Source of the DNA: Aquibacillus sediminis
GTDB taxonomy: Bacteria; Bacillota; Bacilli; Bacillales; Amphibacillaceae
Assembly: GCF_005870085.1 (NCBI RefSeq)
Contig: NZ_SZNM01000029.1
Location: 1 to 45,446 of the forward strand
Length of the DNA: 45,446 nucleotides
Reading direction: 5' to 3'
The notes under the pieces are model-generated. The model searched no databases. It was not told the origin of the DNA and worked only from the letters and a program-made list of their open reading frames with translations. Below, in pieces: positions 1 through 6,885 of this stretch. The translations under genes were made by a program, and so were the position numbers. Numbering within the stretch: the first letter of the stretch is position 1; each line of letters opens with the position of its first letter.

Positions 1-128
1 CACCTCTAGATGAGACTTCCCATCATTTTAAATGAGTAAGATCCCTCAGAGACGATGAGGTTGATAGGTCCGAGGTGGAAGCGTGGTGACACGTGCAGCT
101 GACGGATACTAATAGATCGAGGACTTAT
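1..128 (+). rRNA. rrl: 23S ribosomal RNA, 3' end only
   Basis: The window opens inside the last part of 23S rRNA. The stretch ending in CTAATAGATCGAGGACTTAT is the conserved 3' end of Bacillus-type 23S rRNA, and it is followed by an AT-rich spacer of about 84 bp and then 5S rRNA. The 3' boundary is estimated to within a few bases. The 5' part lies outside the window. Confidence 0.93.
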
Positions 129-212
129 CTATATTTGAGTTTTAAATGTTTGTTTGTCTTGAGACTTTCTTATCTAGTTTTGAAGGTACATATCTAACTA
201 AATACACCATTG

Positions 213-328
213 TTTAGTGGCAATAGCGAAGAGGTCACACCTGTTCCCATGCCGAACACAGAAGTTAAGCTCTTCAGCGCCGATGGTAGTTGGGGCTTTG
301 CCCCTGCGAGAGTAGGACGCCGCTAAGC
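213..328 (+). rRNA. rrf: 5S ribosomal RNA
   Basis: This is a complete 5S rRNA of about 116 nt. It shows the Bacillus-type core with GAGGTCACACCTGTTCCCAT and the terminal stem formed by the TTAGTGGC and GCCGCTAAGC ends. It lies in the usual position after 23S and opens the tRNA cluster. The ends may be off by a few bases. Confidence 0.96.
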
Positions 329-344
329 AACCATATTTAATCGC

Positions 345-416
345 TCCACAGTACCTTAACGGTAGAGCAATCGACATTTAGTCGGTATGTTGTAGATTTG
401 TTGTCTACCTGTGGAG
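345..416 (+). pseudogene. tRNA-Asn-like relic with preserved helices
   Basis: This 72-nt stretch aligns without gaps to the intact tRNA-Asn at 3079, with about 53 of 72 positions identical. The 7-bp acceptor stem is unchanged, and the anticodon and T stems still pair fully. Position 33 is A instead of the near-universal U, the T-loop has lost its TTCGAAT pattern (it reads TTTGTTG), and TTA replaces the CCA end. It is therefore unlikely to work in translation. Two stem pairs changed on both sides (G-C to A-T in the anticodon stem and in the T stem), which is unusual for a plain pseudogene. It sits 16 nt after 5S. Confidence 0.75.
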
Positions 417-440
417 TTATTAATTTGTCAAATTTTAATT

Positions 441-515
441 GGCCCGTTGGTCAAGTGGTTAAGACACCGCCCTTTCACGGCGGTAACACGGGTTCGAATC
501 CCGTACGGGTCACCA
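441..515 (+). tRNA. tRNA-Glu (TTC)
   Basis: Full cloverleaf with acceptor GGCCCGT/ACGGGTC, anticodon loop CTTTCAC and an encoded CCA end. It is the first intact tRNA after 5S. Confidence 0.97.
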
Positions 516-554
516 AAGTTTTTTCACATAGATGAAAATAACTTACATTATGAC

Positions 555-630
555 GGAGGATTAGCTCAGCTGGGAGAGCACTTGCCTTACAAGCAAGGGG
601 TCGCAGGTTCGAGCCCTGCATCCTCCACCA
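555..630 (+). tRNA. tRNA-Val (TAC)
   Basis: Full cloverleaf with acceptor GGAGGAT/ATCCTCC, anticodon loop CTTACAA and encoded CCA. Confidence 0.97.
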
Positions 631-704
631 TTAAAATCATAGTTTAGCCGTTGTTAAAATAAACTTAAATACATTAAGGATATTTAACTAACGTTAAAAA
701 ATTA

Positions 705-781
705 GGTCCGGTAGTTCAGTTGGTTAGAATGCCTGCCTGTCACGCAGGAGGTCGCGGGTTCGAGTCCCGTCCGGACCGCCA
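705..781 (+). tRNA. tRNA-Asp (GTC)
   Basis: Full cloverleaf with acceptor GGTCCGG/CCGGACC, anticodon loop CTGTCAC and encoded CCA. Confidence 0.97.
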
Positions 782-839
782 TATAATCTATTGATTTAAC
801 TTCTTGCTCAGTTAAAATAATAATGTAAATATTTTATTA

Positions 840-915
<76 letters not shown>

Positions 916-952
916 CTTTTTTATTAGTATATGAATGAGACAATTTAATTAC

Positions 953-1136
953 GAGCCATTAGCTCAGTTGGTAGAGAAACCGTAAACCTCATGGAATAAC
1001 ATCAGTGTAGGTTTTGCGAGGAGCGTAAACATCGATGAGTATGCTTGCAACGTGACGAGCACAAACAGAATAAGCTTCATTGTATTACTAGTATTTATAC
1101 TTAATAACATGGAAAAGCTAAATTAAAATTTATTAC
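953..1136 (+). repeat. 5' tRNA-Lys fragment plus inserted element (184-bp unit)
   Basis: Bases 953-976 are identical to the first 24 nt of the complete tRNA-Lys that starts at 1137. At the 3' edge of the D arm the tRNA sequence stops and an element of about 87 bp begins (977-1063), starting AAACCGTAAAC and ending GCAACGTGACGAGCACA. The same element core follows the first 24 nt of tRNA-Phe at 2213 and 2395. The AT-rich bases just upstream of the fragment (AATTTAATTAC) also resemble those before the full gene (AATTTATTAC), so the duplicated flank extends somewhat beyond the tRNA. There is no coding capacity. It reads as a non-autonomous element, or as its scar beside a regenerated tRNA. Confidence 0.8.
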
Positions 1137-1209
1137 GAGCCATTAGCTCAGTTGGTAGAGCATCTGACTTTTAATCAGAGGGTCGGAGGTTCGAATCCTC
1201 CATGGCTCA
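1137..1209 (+). tRNA. tRNA-Lys (TTT)
   Basis: Full cloverleaf with acceptor GAGCCAT/ATGGCTC and anticodon loop CTTTTAA. The CCA end is not encoded; TCA follows the discriminator A. The gene is flanked on both sides by duplicated pieces of itself, with its 5' end upstream at 953 and its 3' end downstream at 1298. Confidence 0.97.
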
Positions 1210-1317
1210 TCAAGGATGTTATGGTTATGGATTCTCACCTACGGTTTCCCTTGTTTCGTTTAAATTTAGTGGTAACAAGGACTAGCCTACGGCGTCGGAA
1301 TCCTCCATGGCTCATCA
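1210..1317 (+). repeat. Insert plus duplicated 3' end of tRNA-Lys
   Basis: The 20 nt ending the tRNA-Lys region (1193-1212) recur exactly at 1298-1317, a shift of 105 bp. The bases between form a spacer unlike the element upstream of the gene. It contains two CCTACGG copies and a dyad, CCCTTGTT with AACAAGG. The second tRNA tail cannot fold as a T arm because the T loop is missing. This is a second, independent duplication event at the same tRNA gene. Confidence 0.75.
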
Positions 1318-1322
1318 CTTAA

Positions 1323-1407
1323 GCGGGTGTGGCGGAATTGGCAGACGCGCTAGACTTAGGATCTAGTGTCTTCGGACGTGGGGGTTCAACTCCCTCCACC
1401 CGCACCA
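1323..1407 (+). tRNA. tRNA-Leu (TAG)
   Basis: Class II tRNA of 85 nt with a long variable arm, acceptor GCGGGTG/CACCCGC, anticodon loop CTTAGGA and encoded CCA. Confidence 0.97.
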
Positions 1408-1414
1408 TATACAT

Positions 1415-1486
1415 GCGAAAGTAGTTCAGTGGTAGAACACCACCTTGCCAAGGTGGGGGTCGCGGGTTCGAATCCCGTCTTTCGCT
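1415..1486 (+). tRNA. tRNA-Gly (GCC)
   Basis: Cloverleaf of 72 nt with acceptor GCGAAAG/CTTTCGC and anticodon loop TTGCCAA. No CCA is encoded. Confidence 0.96.
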
Positions 1487-1494
1487 CTTGCTTT

Positions 1495-1565
<71 letters not shown>

Positions 1566-1588
1566 CTCCACATATTAGACACTTAAGT

Positions 1589-1677
1589 GCCGGGGTGGTG
1601 GAATTGGCAGACACACAGGACTTAAAATCCTGCGATAGGTGACTATCGTGCCGGTTCAAGTCCGGCCCTCGGCACCA
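1589..1677 (+). tRNA. tRNA-Leu (TAA)
   Basis: Class II tRNA of 89 nt with a long variable arm, anticodon loop CTTAAAA and encoded CCA. Confidence 0.97.
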
Positions 1678-1684
1678 TAATAAA

Positions 1685-1761
1685 GCGCCCGTAGCTCAAT
1701 TGGATAGAGCGTTTGACTACGGATCAAGAGGTTAGGGGTTCGACTCCTCTCGGGCGCGCCA
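1685..1761 (+). tRNA. tRNA-Arg (ACG)
   Basis: Full cloverleaf with acceptor GCGCCCG/CGGGCGC, anticodon loop CTACGGA and encoded CCA. The A34 is normally edited to inosine by TadA. Confidence 0.97.
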
Positions 1762-1763
1762 AT

Positions 1764-1793
1764 AGTAAAGTAACTCAGTTCGATAGAGTAACG
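1764..1793 (+). pseudogene. Possible tRNA D-arm scrap
   Basis: The short spacer between tRNA-Arg and tRNA-Ala contains GTAACTCAGTTCGATAGAG. This resembles a tRNA D arm such as GTAGCTCAGTTGGATAGAG, with substitutions. No acceptor, anticodon or T arm follows. It may be the remains of a further tRNA duplication, but the match is short. Confidence 0.4.
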
Positions 1794-1794
1794 A

Positions 1795-1867
1795 GGGGCC
1801 TTAGCTCAGCTGGGAGAGCGCCTGCTTTGCACGCAGGAGGTCAGCGGTTCGATCCCGCTAGGCTCCA
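1795..1867 (+). tRNA. tRNA-Ala (TGC)
   Basis: Cloverleaf with acceptor GGGGCCT/AGGCTCC (one G-T pair) and anticodon loop TTTGCAC. No CCA is encoded. Confidence 0.96.
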
Positions 1868-1879
1868 TTTTTAAAATAT

Positions 1880-1953
1880 GGCGGTGTAGCTCAGCTGGCG
1901 AGAGCGTACGGTTCATACCCGTGAGGTCGGGGGTTCGATCCCCTCTGCCGCTA
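1880..1953 (+). tRNA. tRNA-Met (CAT), elongator
   Basis: Cloverleaf close to the B. subtilis elongator tRNA-Met, with a 5' end GGCGGTG that forms the usual G1-U72 wobble and anticodon loop TTCATAC. No CCA is encoded; TTA follows the discriminator. Confidence 0.95.
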
Positions 1954-2015
1954 TTATAAAATAGATCTTTCACAAGGTTGATACTATCTAATAGATTTAA
2001 CCTAAAAGATCATAC

Positions 2016-2108
2016 GGAGGAGTACCCAAGTCTGGCTGAAGGGAGCGGTCTTGAAAACCGCCAGGGGCTTCACGGCTCGCGGGGGTTCGAATCCCTCCTC
2101 CTCCGCCA
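2016..2108 (+). tRNA. tRNA-Ser (TGA)
   Basis: Class II tRNA of 93 nt with acceptor GGAGGAG/CTCCTCC, anticodon loop CTTGAAA, a long variable arm and encoded CCA. Confidence 0.97.
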
Positions 2109-2188
2109 TTAAAATTCTATTAATATCTTATTCTATATAGAGTGAGCAACTTAATAAACCCTCTTGACTTAAACATCACACTATAAAC

Positions 2189-2370
2189 GGCTCGGTAGCT
2201 CAGTCGGTAGAGAAACCGTAAACAACCTTGAGTAAACATCAAAGTAGGTTTTGCGAGGAGCGTAAACATCGTCGAAAAAGCATGCAACGTGACGAGCACA
2301 GAGCATCAATGAAATAACATCGAAACAAGATAAAGAGCGAGCTTTAATACATAAACATTACACAATACAT
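2189..2370 (+). repeat. 5' tRNA-Phe fragment plus element, copy 1 (182 bp)
   Basis: Bases 2189-2212 equal the first 24 nt of tRNA-Phe. The element core runs 2213-2300, followed by an AT-rich tail with TAAACATC-like motifs. The break in the tRNA is at exactly the same place (after GGTAGAG) as in the tRNA-Lys copy at 953. The next unit is a near-perfect tandem copy. Confidence 0.82.
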
Positions 2371-2552
2371 GGCTCGGTAGCTCAGTCGGTAGAGAAACCG
2401 TAAACAACCTTGAGTAAACATCAAAGTAGGTTTTGCGAGGAGCGTAAACATCGACGAAAAAGCATGCAACGTGACGAGCACAGAGCATCAATGAAATAAC
2501 ATCGAAACAAGATAAAGAGCGAGCTTTAATACATAAACATTACACAACACAT
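2371..2552 (+). repeat. 5' tRNA-Phe fragment plus element, copy 2 (182 bp)
   Basis: This is a head-to-tail copy of 2189-2370 with the same length. By eye the only differences are GTCGAA versus GACGAA in the core and CAATACAT versus CAACACAT near the end. The element core is 2395-2482. The intact tRNA-Phe follows immediately at 2553. The near identity suggests a recent tandem duplication. Confidence 0.82.
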
Positions 2553-2628
<76 letters not shown>

Positions 2629-2640
2629 CTTAAACATAGT

Positions 2641-2726
2641 GGAGGGATAGCGAAGTTGGCCAAACGCGGCGGACTGTAAATCCGCTCCCATCGGGTTCGT
2701 AGGTTCGAGTCCTACTCCCTCCACCA
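2641..2726 (+). tRNA. tRNA-Tyr (GTA)
   Basis: Class II tRNA of 86 nt with acceptor GGAGGGA/TCCCTCC, anticodon loop CTGTAAA and encoded CCA. Confidence 0.97.
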
Positions 2727-2749
2727 TTAGTATTATTTTATGCCACAAT

Positions 2750-2826
2750 GGCGGTTGTGGCGAAGTGGTTAACGCACCGGATTGTGGTTCCGGCATACGT
2801 GGGTTCGATCCCCATCAACCGCCCCA
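2750..2826 (+). tRNA. tRNA-His (GTG)
   Basis: Cloverleaf with anticodon loop TTGTGGT and encoded CCA. The extra G at -1 typical of tRNA-His is encoded and pairs opposite the discriminator C. Confidence 0.97.
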
Positions 2827-2843
2827 TTTTAATAGTTTACTAT

Positions 2844-2880
2844 ACGGGTGTAGTTTAGGATGTTAGTCTACATATACTCG
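2844..2880 (+). pseudogene. Possible degenerate tRNA 5' half
   Basis: The spacer between tRNA-His and tRNA-Ile contains CGGGTGTAGTTTAGGATG. This recalls the start of a tRNA (acceptor strand, TA, D stem), but no matching second half is visible. It is reported only because the cluster holds several other tRNA remnants. Confidence 0.25.
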
Positions 2881-2897
2881 TTACTTTATTATATAAT

Positions 2898-2971
<74 letters not shown>

Positions 2972-3078
2972 TCATATTCCCCCCCTTATATAATCCCATC
3001 TAATTAATTATTCTATAAAAAAATACATACATTTAATTCATCTTGGACAGACTATTGAAGTGCATTAGTTAAGATTAA

Positions 3079-3153
3079 TCCACAGTAGCTCAGTGGTAGA
3101 GCAATCGGCTGTTAACCGATCGGTCGTAGGTTCGAATCCTACCTGTGGAGCCA
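3079..3153 (+). tRNA. tRNA-Asn (GTT)
   Basis: Full cloverleaf with acceptor TCCACAG/CTGTGGA, anticodon loop CTGTTAA and encoded CCA. It is the intact relative of the relic at 345. Confidence 0.97.
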
Positions 3154-3155
3154 TT

Positions 3156-3246
3156 GGAGAAGTACTCAAGTGGCTGAAGAGGCGCCCCTGCTAAGGGTGT
3201 AGGTCGTGTAAACGGCGCGAGGGTTCAAATCCCTCCTTCTCCGCCA
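3156..3246 (+). tRNA. tRNA-Ser (GCT)
   Basis: Class II tRNA of 91 nt with acceptor GGAGAAG/CTTCTCC, anticodon loop CTGCTAA and encoded CCA. It starts 2 nt after the CCA of tRNA-Asn. Confidence 0.97.
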
Positions 3247-3252
3247 TTTTAT

Positions 3253-3327
3253 TGGGCTATAGCCAAGCGGTAAGGCAACGGTTTTTGGTACCGTCATGCG
3301 CTGGTTCGAATCCAGCTAGCCCAGCCA
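3253..3327 (+). tRNA. tRNA-Gln (TTG)
   Basis: Full cloverleaf with acceptor TGGGCTA/TAGCCCA, anticodon loop TTTTGGT and encoded CCA. It is the last tRNA of the cluster. Confidence 0.97.
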
Positions 3328-3344
3328 TATACCTATTACATATA

Positions 3345-3369
3345 AAATCCCTTATGAAGGGATTTTTTT
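3345..3369 (+). terminator. Terminator of the rRNA-tRNA operon
   Basis: A 9-bp stem AAATCCCTT/AAGGGATTT with a 3-nt loop is followed by a T run. It sits 17 nt after tRNA-Gln. Confidence 0.9.
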
Positions 3370-3821
3370 AGTACTATTAGTAAAATGAGCACATAAACTT
3401 CGGCGTAACATTGACATGGCTCTACTGGCTCTACATTATGAATCAAGGTATTTAGTGGAAAGAGAAACAGGACAAAGGTAGGAGGCGGCCCCTCATTCCT
3501 CTAATTATTACAAGCGATCGGACATCCATTCCTCTTGGTATGTCCGTTGGCAAAAGTTGGACCTATGAAGATAACACCAAAACTTTTACAATCCGACAGA
3601 TGGGTGAATTTACCTTGCTATTACGTTTTATCAGCATCTAATTCTGGCTCTTTGTGCCTCGTTAAACCTTTTTCATACCCACAGAAGAGTTGTGTTAAAG
3701 CCAACTCATTATCTACGGTATTATTTTCTTCTATCTTTCCCTAAAATTCCTTTAATTTCGACAATTTTTCAGTTACAATAGTAGATATTTTCATTAAAGA
3801 CAAGGAAGGAGATACCCTATT
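3370..3821. other. Intergenic gap, no convincing gene
   Basis: This stretch of about 450 bp between the tRNA terminator and the transporter holds no ORF with a good ribosome site or a recognisable protein. It contains a 7-bp dyad, CGGACAT with ATGTCCG (near 3520-3545), and A/T-rich sequence before the transporter start. I see nothing else in it. Confidence 0.6.
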
Positions 3822-5159
3822 ATGCATCGAGAAAAATGGGCATCAAAGATCGGATTCATGCTGGCAGCAATGGGGTCTGCTGTTGGGTTAGGAAATATAT
3901 GGCGTTTCTCCTATGTAGCTGGAGAGAATGGCGGGGGCGCTTTTTTAATTCTGTATCTAGCGTGTATATTAATCATAGGTATTCCACTATTACTAACAGA
4001 AGTCAGTATCGGAAGACAGGCGCAAAGTGATGTGGTTGGTTCTTATCAAAAGTTAGCACCGAAAAAGCCATGGTATTTAGTTGGGTATTTAGGTGTTGCT
4101 AGTGCCTTTTTAATTTTAGGTTTTTATAGTGTTATTTCTGGTTGGTCCTTATATTATTTTTGGAATTATTTGGCTGGGCAGTTAGCTGTAGAACCTGCAA
4201 GTGGCTATCAAGCAGCTTTTGGCTCGTTTATCACAAATCCATTTCAGCCAATTTTTTGGCATGGCTTGTTTATGGTAATGGTCATTTTTATTGTTTTATC
4301 AGGTATTAAAAAGGGTATTGAAATGGCAAATAAAGTATTTATGCCGACTCTTGCAATCATTTTAATTTTATTAGCAATTTATAGTGTTTCATTAGATGGA
4401 GCTGTAGAAGGGTTGAAGTTCCTATTCCAGCCTGACTGGTCCGTCTTACAGGATCCGTCCGTTTATATTGCTGCATTAGGACAAGCGTTTTTCTCCTTAA
4501 GTTTAGGTGTGGGAACAATGCTAACGTATGGGAGTTATTTATCCAAACAGCATCGCTTGCCAGGTGCAACGGTTGGTATTGGGATTATGGATACGTTATT
4601 TGCGATTATTTCGGGGATTGTTATTTTTCCAGCCGTATTTGCGTTTCAGATTCAGCCCGACGCTGGCCCGGATTTAGTGTTTATTACTTTGCCAGAAATA
4701 TTTAATCAAATGCCATTTGGTTCTGTTGTTGGTATTCTATTTTTCTTATCGCTAACCTTAGCGGCCATCTCGTCATCAATATCGATTCTGGAAGTTCCAG
4801 TTGCTTACTTTATTCGTGCAATGAAGTGGAGTCGTAAGCAGGCATCGATAGTGACTGGGTTGATTATGTTTGGTTTAGGCGTATTATCCTCATTAGGAAT
4901 GGGTGTGCTCTCAGGTGTTACACCGATTGGCGACAATAATATTATGGATTCAATGGACTTCATTGCCTCGAACATTTTCTTACCAATTGGTGGGTTGACC
5001 ATGGCCCTCTTCTTTGGTTGGTATATCAATAAGAAGGAAGTGTTTGCAGCAACAGACCTTACGAATTCTAGATTGAGACATGTTTGGTATACGCTTGTTC
5101 GTTACCTTGCACCAATCGGAATTATTGTTATTTTCTTGAATGCGATTGGTGTGCTGTAA
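3822..5159 (+). CDS. Sodium-dependent amino-acid transporter, NSS/SNF family
   Basis: Predicted membrane protein of 445 residues with about 11-12 hydrophobic helices. It belongs to the neurotransmitter:sodium symporter family, shown by GSAVGLGNIWRFSY in the first helix followed by GENGGGAF, which form the unwound Na+ and substrate site in this family. Bacterial members such as MhsT and B. subtilis YocR/YhdH import amino acids with Na+, so a hydrophobic amino acid is a reasonable guess, but the substrate cannot be read from sequence. The ATG has a strong site (AAGGAAGGAG) 8-9 nt upstream. The gene is monocistronic by spacing, standing between the tRNA cluster and ywdI. The length is normal for bacterial members. 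Confidence 0.93.
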   Translation: MHREKWASKIGFMLAAMGSAVGLGNIWRFSYVAGENGGGAFLILYLACILIIGIPLLLTEVSIGRQAQSDVVGSYQKLAPKKPWYLVGYLGVASAFLILGFYSVISGWSLYYFWNYLAGQLAVEPASGYQAAFGSFITNPFQPIFWHGLFMVMVIFIVLSGIKKGIEMANKVFMPTLAIILILLAIYSVSLDGAVEGLKFLFQPDWSVLQDPSVYIAALGQAFFSLSLGVGTMLTYGSYLSKQHRLPGATVGIGIMDTLFAIISGIVIFPAVFAFQIQPDAGPDLVFITLPEIFNQMPFGSVVGILFFLSLTLAAISSSISILEVPVAYFIRAMKWSRKQASIVTGLIMFGLGVLSSLGMGVLSGVTPIGDNNIMDSMDFIASNIFLPIGGLTMALFFGWYINKKEVFAATDLTNSRLRHVWYTLVRYLAPIGIIVIFLNAIGVL

Positions 5160-5218
5160 CTTGCTCCTTCGTGGTATGATAACAGTAATGAAGAAAGTTT
5201 ATGGAAGGAGGGAACAGC

Positions 5219-5524
5219 TTGGCTATCACCAATGAATCCATAATCAATAAGATGCTTCACGAGTTAGAAAATGCCAAGGCCAAAAAAGATAGAGATGATG
5301 CTGTTCGCGAACATATACGTGCAGTTCGGTCATTGTGTGATTTAATTTTGGATCAATCAAGTGATGTTACATCGAAGCAACCAACTGCTAGCAATGAGCA
5401 AGAACTAAAAGCGATGATGGGAAGTTTGGAATTTCCGCAAGCATCACCAAAGCAAACCAGCATACAAAAGCAATCAACGATCGATCATGGAGAGGCGAAC
5501 GGTAAATCATTATTTGATTTTTAA
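5219..5524 (+). CDS. ywdI: YwdI family protein (DUF5327)
   Basis: Small soluble protein of 101 residues. The N-terminal half is predicted helical and charged (ELENAKAKKDRDDAVREHI), and the tail is polar and ends in SLFDF. It matches the YwdI family of Bacillaceae, whose function is unknown. A TTG start at 5219 is preferred because GGAGGG at 5207-5212 lies at the right distance; the in-frame ATG at 5201 would place that ribosome site inside the gene. It is followed 15 bp later by ywdK, as in B. subtilis, and the two are probably cotranscribed. Confidence 0.82.
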   Translation: MAITNESIINKMLHELENAKAKKDRDDAVREHIRAVRSLCDLILDQSSDVTSKQPTASNEQELKAMMGSLEFPQASPKQTSIQKQSTIDHGEANGKSLFDF

Positions 5525-5539
5525 TGAGAGGGGAAACGT

Positions 5540-5911
5540 ATGATGAAACTCTTTCTTTTATTAGCGGTTATTAATGGATTTTTAGCAGTAGCTTTAGGTG
5601 CATTTGGTGCCCACGGATTAGAAGGGAAACTATCGGAAAAGGCAATTAAAACATGGGAAAAAGCGGTCACGTATCAAATGTTTCATACCGGTGCACTAGC
5701 TGTCACAGGGTTATTAATGAGCAAGTTCCAAGGTGGGGCATTTACAACAGCAGGTTGGTTTTTCTTAGCTGGTATTGTTATTTTCTCTGGTAGCCTTTAT
5801 ATCTACGCCCCAACAGGTATAAAAGCGTTCGCCATGACCACCCCAATTGGTGGCTTTGCCTTTTTAATCGGCTGGGTGTTACTAGGATATGCGATTGTTA
5901 AATTTGTTTAA
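5540..5911 (+). CDS. ywdK: DUF423 family membrane protein YwdK
   Basis: Integral membrane protein of 123 residues with four hydrophobic segments. The motif GAFGAHGLEGKLS near residues 20-32 is the hallmark of the DUF423 family, whose biochemical role is unknown. It follows ywdI with a 15-bp gap and a GAGAGGGG ribosome site. Its stop codon overlaps the stop of the convergent small gene on the other strand. A second ATG directly follows the first, so the start could be one codon later. Confidence 0.9.
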   Translation: MMKLFLLLAVINGFLAVALGAFGAHGLEGKLSEKAIKTWEKAVTYQMFHTGALAVTGLLMSKFQGGAFTTAGWFFLAGIVIFSGSLYIYAPTGIKAFAMTTPIGGFAFLIGWVLLGYAIVKFV

Positions 5912-6153
5912 AAGTACAAATAACAAGTAAAAATAATGATCACAAAAGCGCGTAGTATTTGTTGTGCAAATAGAAAGGTATGTCGTTTTTTTAATTCAAC
6001 GATTCCTTCAAAAGCAAAGCTCAAGGCTAAGGTGAAACAGGTGAGTAATGCAAGTGTCCGATTTGCATTAATCAGTGCCATTGTGCCGATTAATACGGTG
6101 AGTGCCATCATCAAAAGTTGTAACTGAACAAATTGTTTGTATGGGTGCTTCAT
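5908..6153 (-). CDS. Small membrane protein of unknown function
   Basis: Predicted protein of 81 residues that I do not recognise by family. It has hydrophobic segments at about residues 12-28, 32-50 and 62-81, with a short basic loop (ELKKRH) between the second and third. The ATG is preceded by AAGGAGG at ideal spacing, which is good evidence that it is translated. It converges on ywdK with overlapping stop codons and is separated from the upstream gerQ on the same strand by a strong terminator, so it is probably its own unit. Function is unknown. Confidence 0.65.
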   Translation of the reverse strand: MKHPYKQFVQLQLLMMALTVLIGTMALINANRTLALLTCFTLALSFAFEGIVELKKRHTFLFAQQILRAFVIIIFTCYLYF

Positions 6154-6184
6154 CCTAAACCTCCTTATAAAAAAAGATAAAGAG

Positions 6185-6224
6185 ACCCTTGCAGCATGTT
6201 CGAGTATGCTGCAAGGGTTTTTTA
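6185..6224. terminator. Strong hairpin terminator after gerQ
   Basis: A perfect 13-bp stem, ACCCTTGCAGCAT/ATGCTGCAAGGGT, has an 8-nt loop. The T run is best on the plus strand, but the minus strand is also T-rich beyond the stem (TCTCTTTATC and then T7), so it can serve gerQ on the minus strand. Confidence 0.85.
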
Positions 6225-6243
6225 TTTAACTAGTTTGGTACAC

Positions 6244-6885
6244 TTATCGGGCTGGATAGTTTACTGTTTGATTACCTGCTGCAAATGGATACTCATAGTT
6301 AAGTTCCTCATCAAAAGTTACATAATCTAGATAAATCATTAGAAGTAAATAACGTCTACCTGTCTCTGGATCACTAAGAATAATGTGGTCTCTTCCTGCA
6401 GCCTCGATGACCCCTTTAAATATTTGGGCATTCCAACGGTCGTTGTTTTCAAATGTCATATAAACGGTAGCTATTTTCCCTTTATTTAAGCGTAAAATAT
6501 TCTCAATATAGCTTTCTTCTACTGGTAACATACCAGGAACATCACTTGTTGGTTGTTGTTGTTGTTGTGGAGGTGTTGGTATTTGACCTCCAGCTGGCGG
6601 CATTTGCGGCATTGGTTGTTGTTGAGGTGCTTGTGGCATTTGTCCGGCATAAGGATAACCCGAAGGTGCTTGTTGTGGGTACACAGGCATTTGCCCATAC
6701 CCTGTTTGTGGTTGGAATCCAGCTCCCATTTGTCCTGGCATTCCTTGTGGTATTTGTGCTCCTGGTGCTCCTTGCGCTCCTGGTGCCCCTTGTGGCATGC
6801 CTGCCCCTTGTTGTGCGGGTTGGTTTGCACCGTTATTGTTTGAATAAGATCCCTCTTGTTGTTGACGAAGTTCTTCGTTGCTCAT
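6244..6885 (-). CDS. gerQ: Spore coat protein GerQ
   Basis: Spore coat/inner coat protein of 213 residues. The first 115 or so residues are low-complexity, rich in Q, P, G and M (runs such as PQQQQQP), as is usual for GerQ. The C-terminal 90 residues are the conserved GerQ domain, with LPVEESYIENILRLNKGK, an NDRWNAQIFKG segment and YLLLMIYLDYVTFDEELNY. In B. subtilis GerQ is cross-linked by transglutaminase and is required to place the cortex lytic enzyme CwlJ in the spore. Here cwlJ lies just upstream on the same strand. The ATG has a GGGAGAGG ribosome site. The longer N-terminal low-complexity part explains the greater length than the B. subtilis protein. Confidence 0.95.
   Translation of the reverse strand: MSNEELRQQQEGSYSNNNGANQPAQQGAGMPQGAPGAQGAPGAQIPQGMPGQMGAGFQPQTGYGQMPVYPQQAPSGYPYAGQMPQAPQQQPMPQMPPAGGQIPTPPQQQQQPTSDVPGMLPVEESYIENILRLNKGKIATVYMTFENNDRWNAQIFKGVIEAAGRDHIILSDPETGRRYLLLMIYLDYVTFDEELNYEYPFAAGNQTVNYPAR

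Noticed and set aside
3535-3744. 69-codon frame before the NSS transporter
   Set aside because: No ribosome site, no recognisable domain, and atypical composition.
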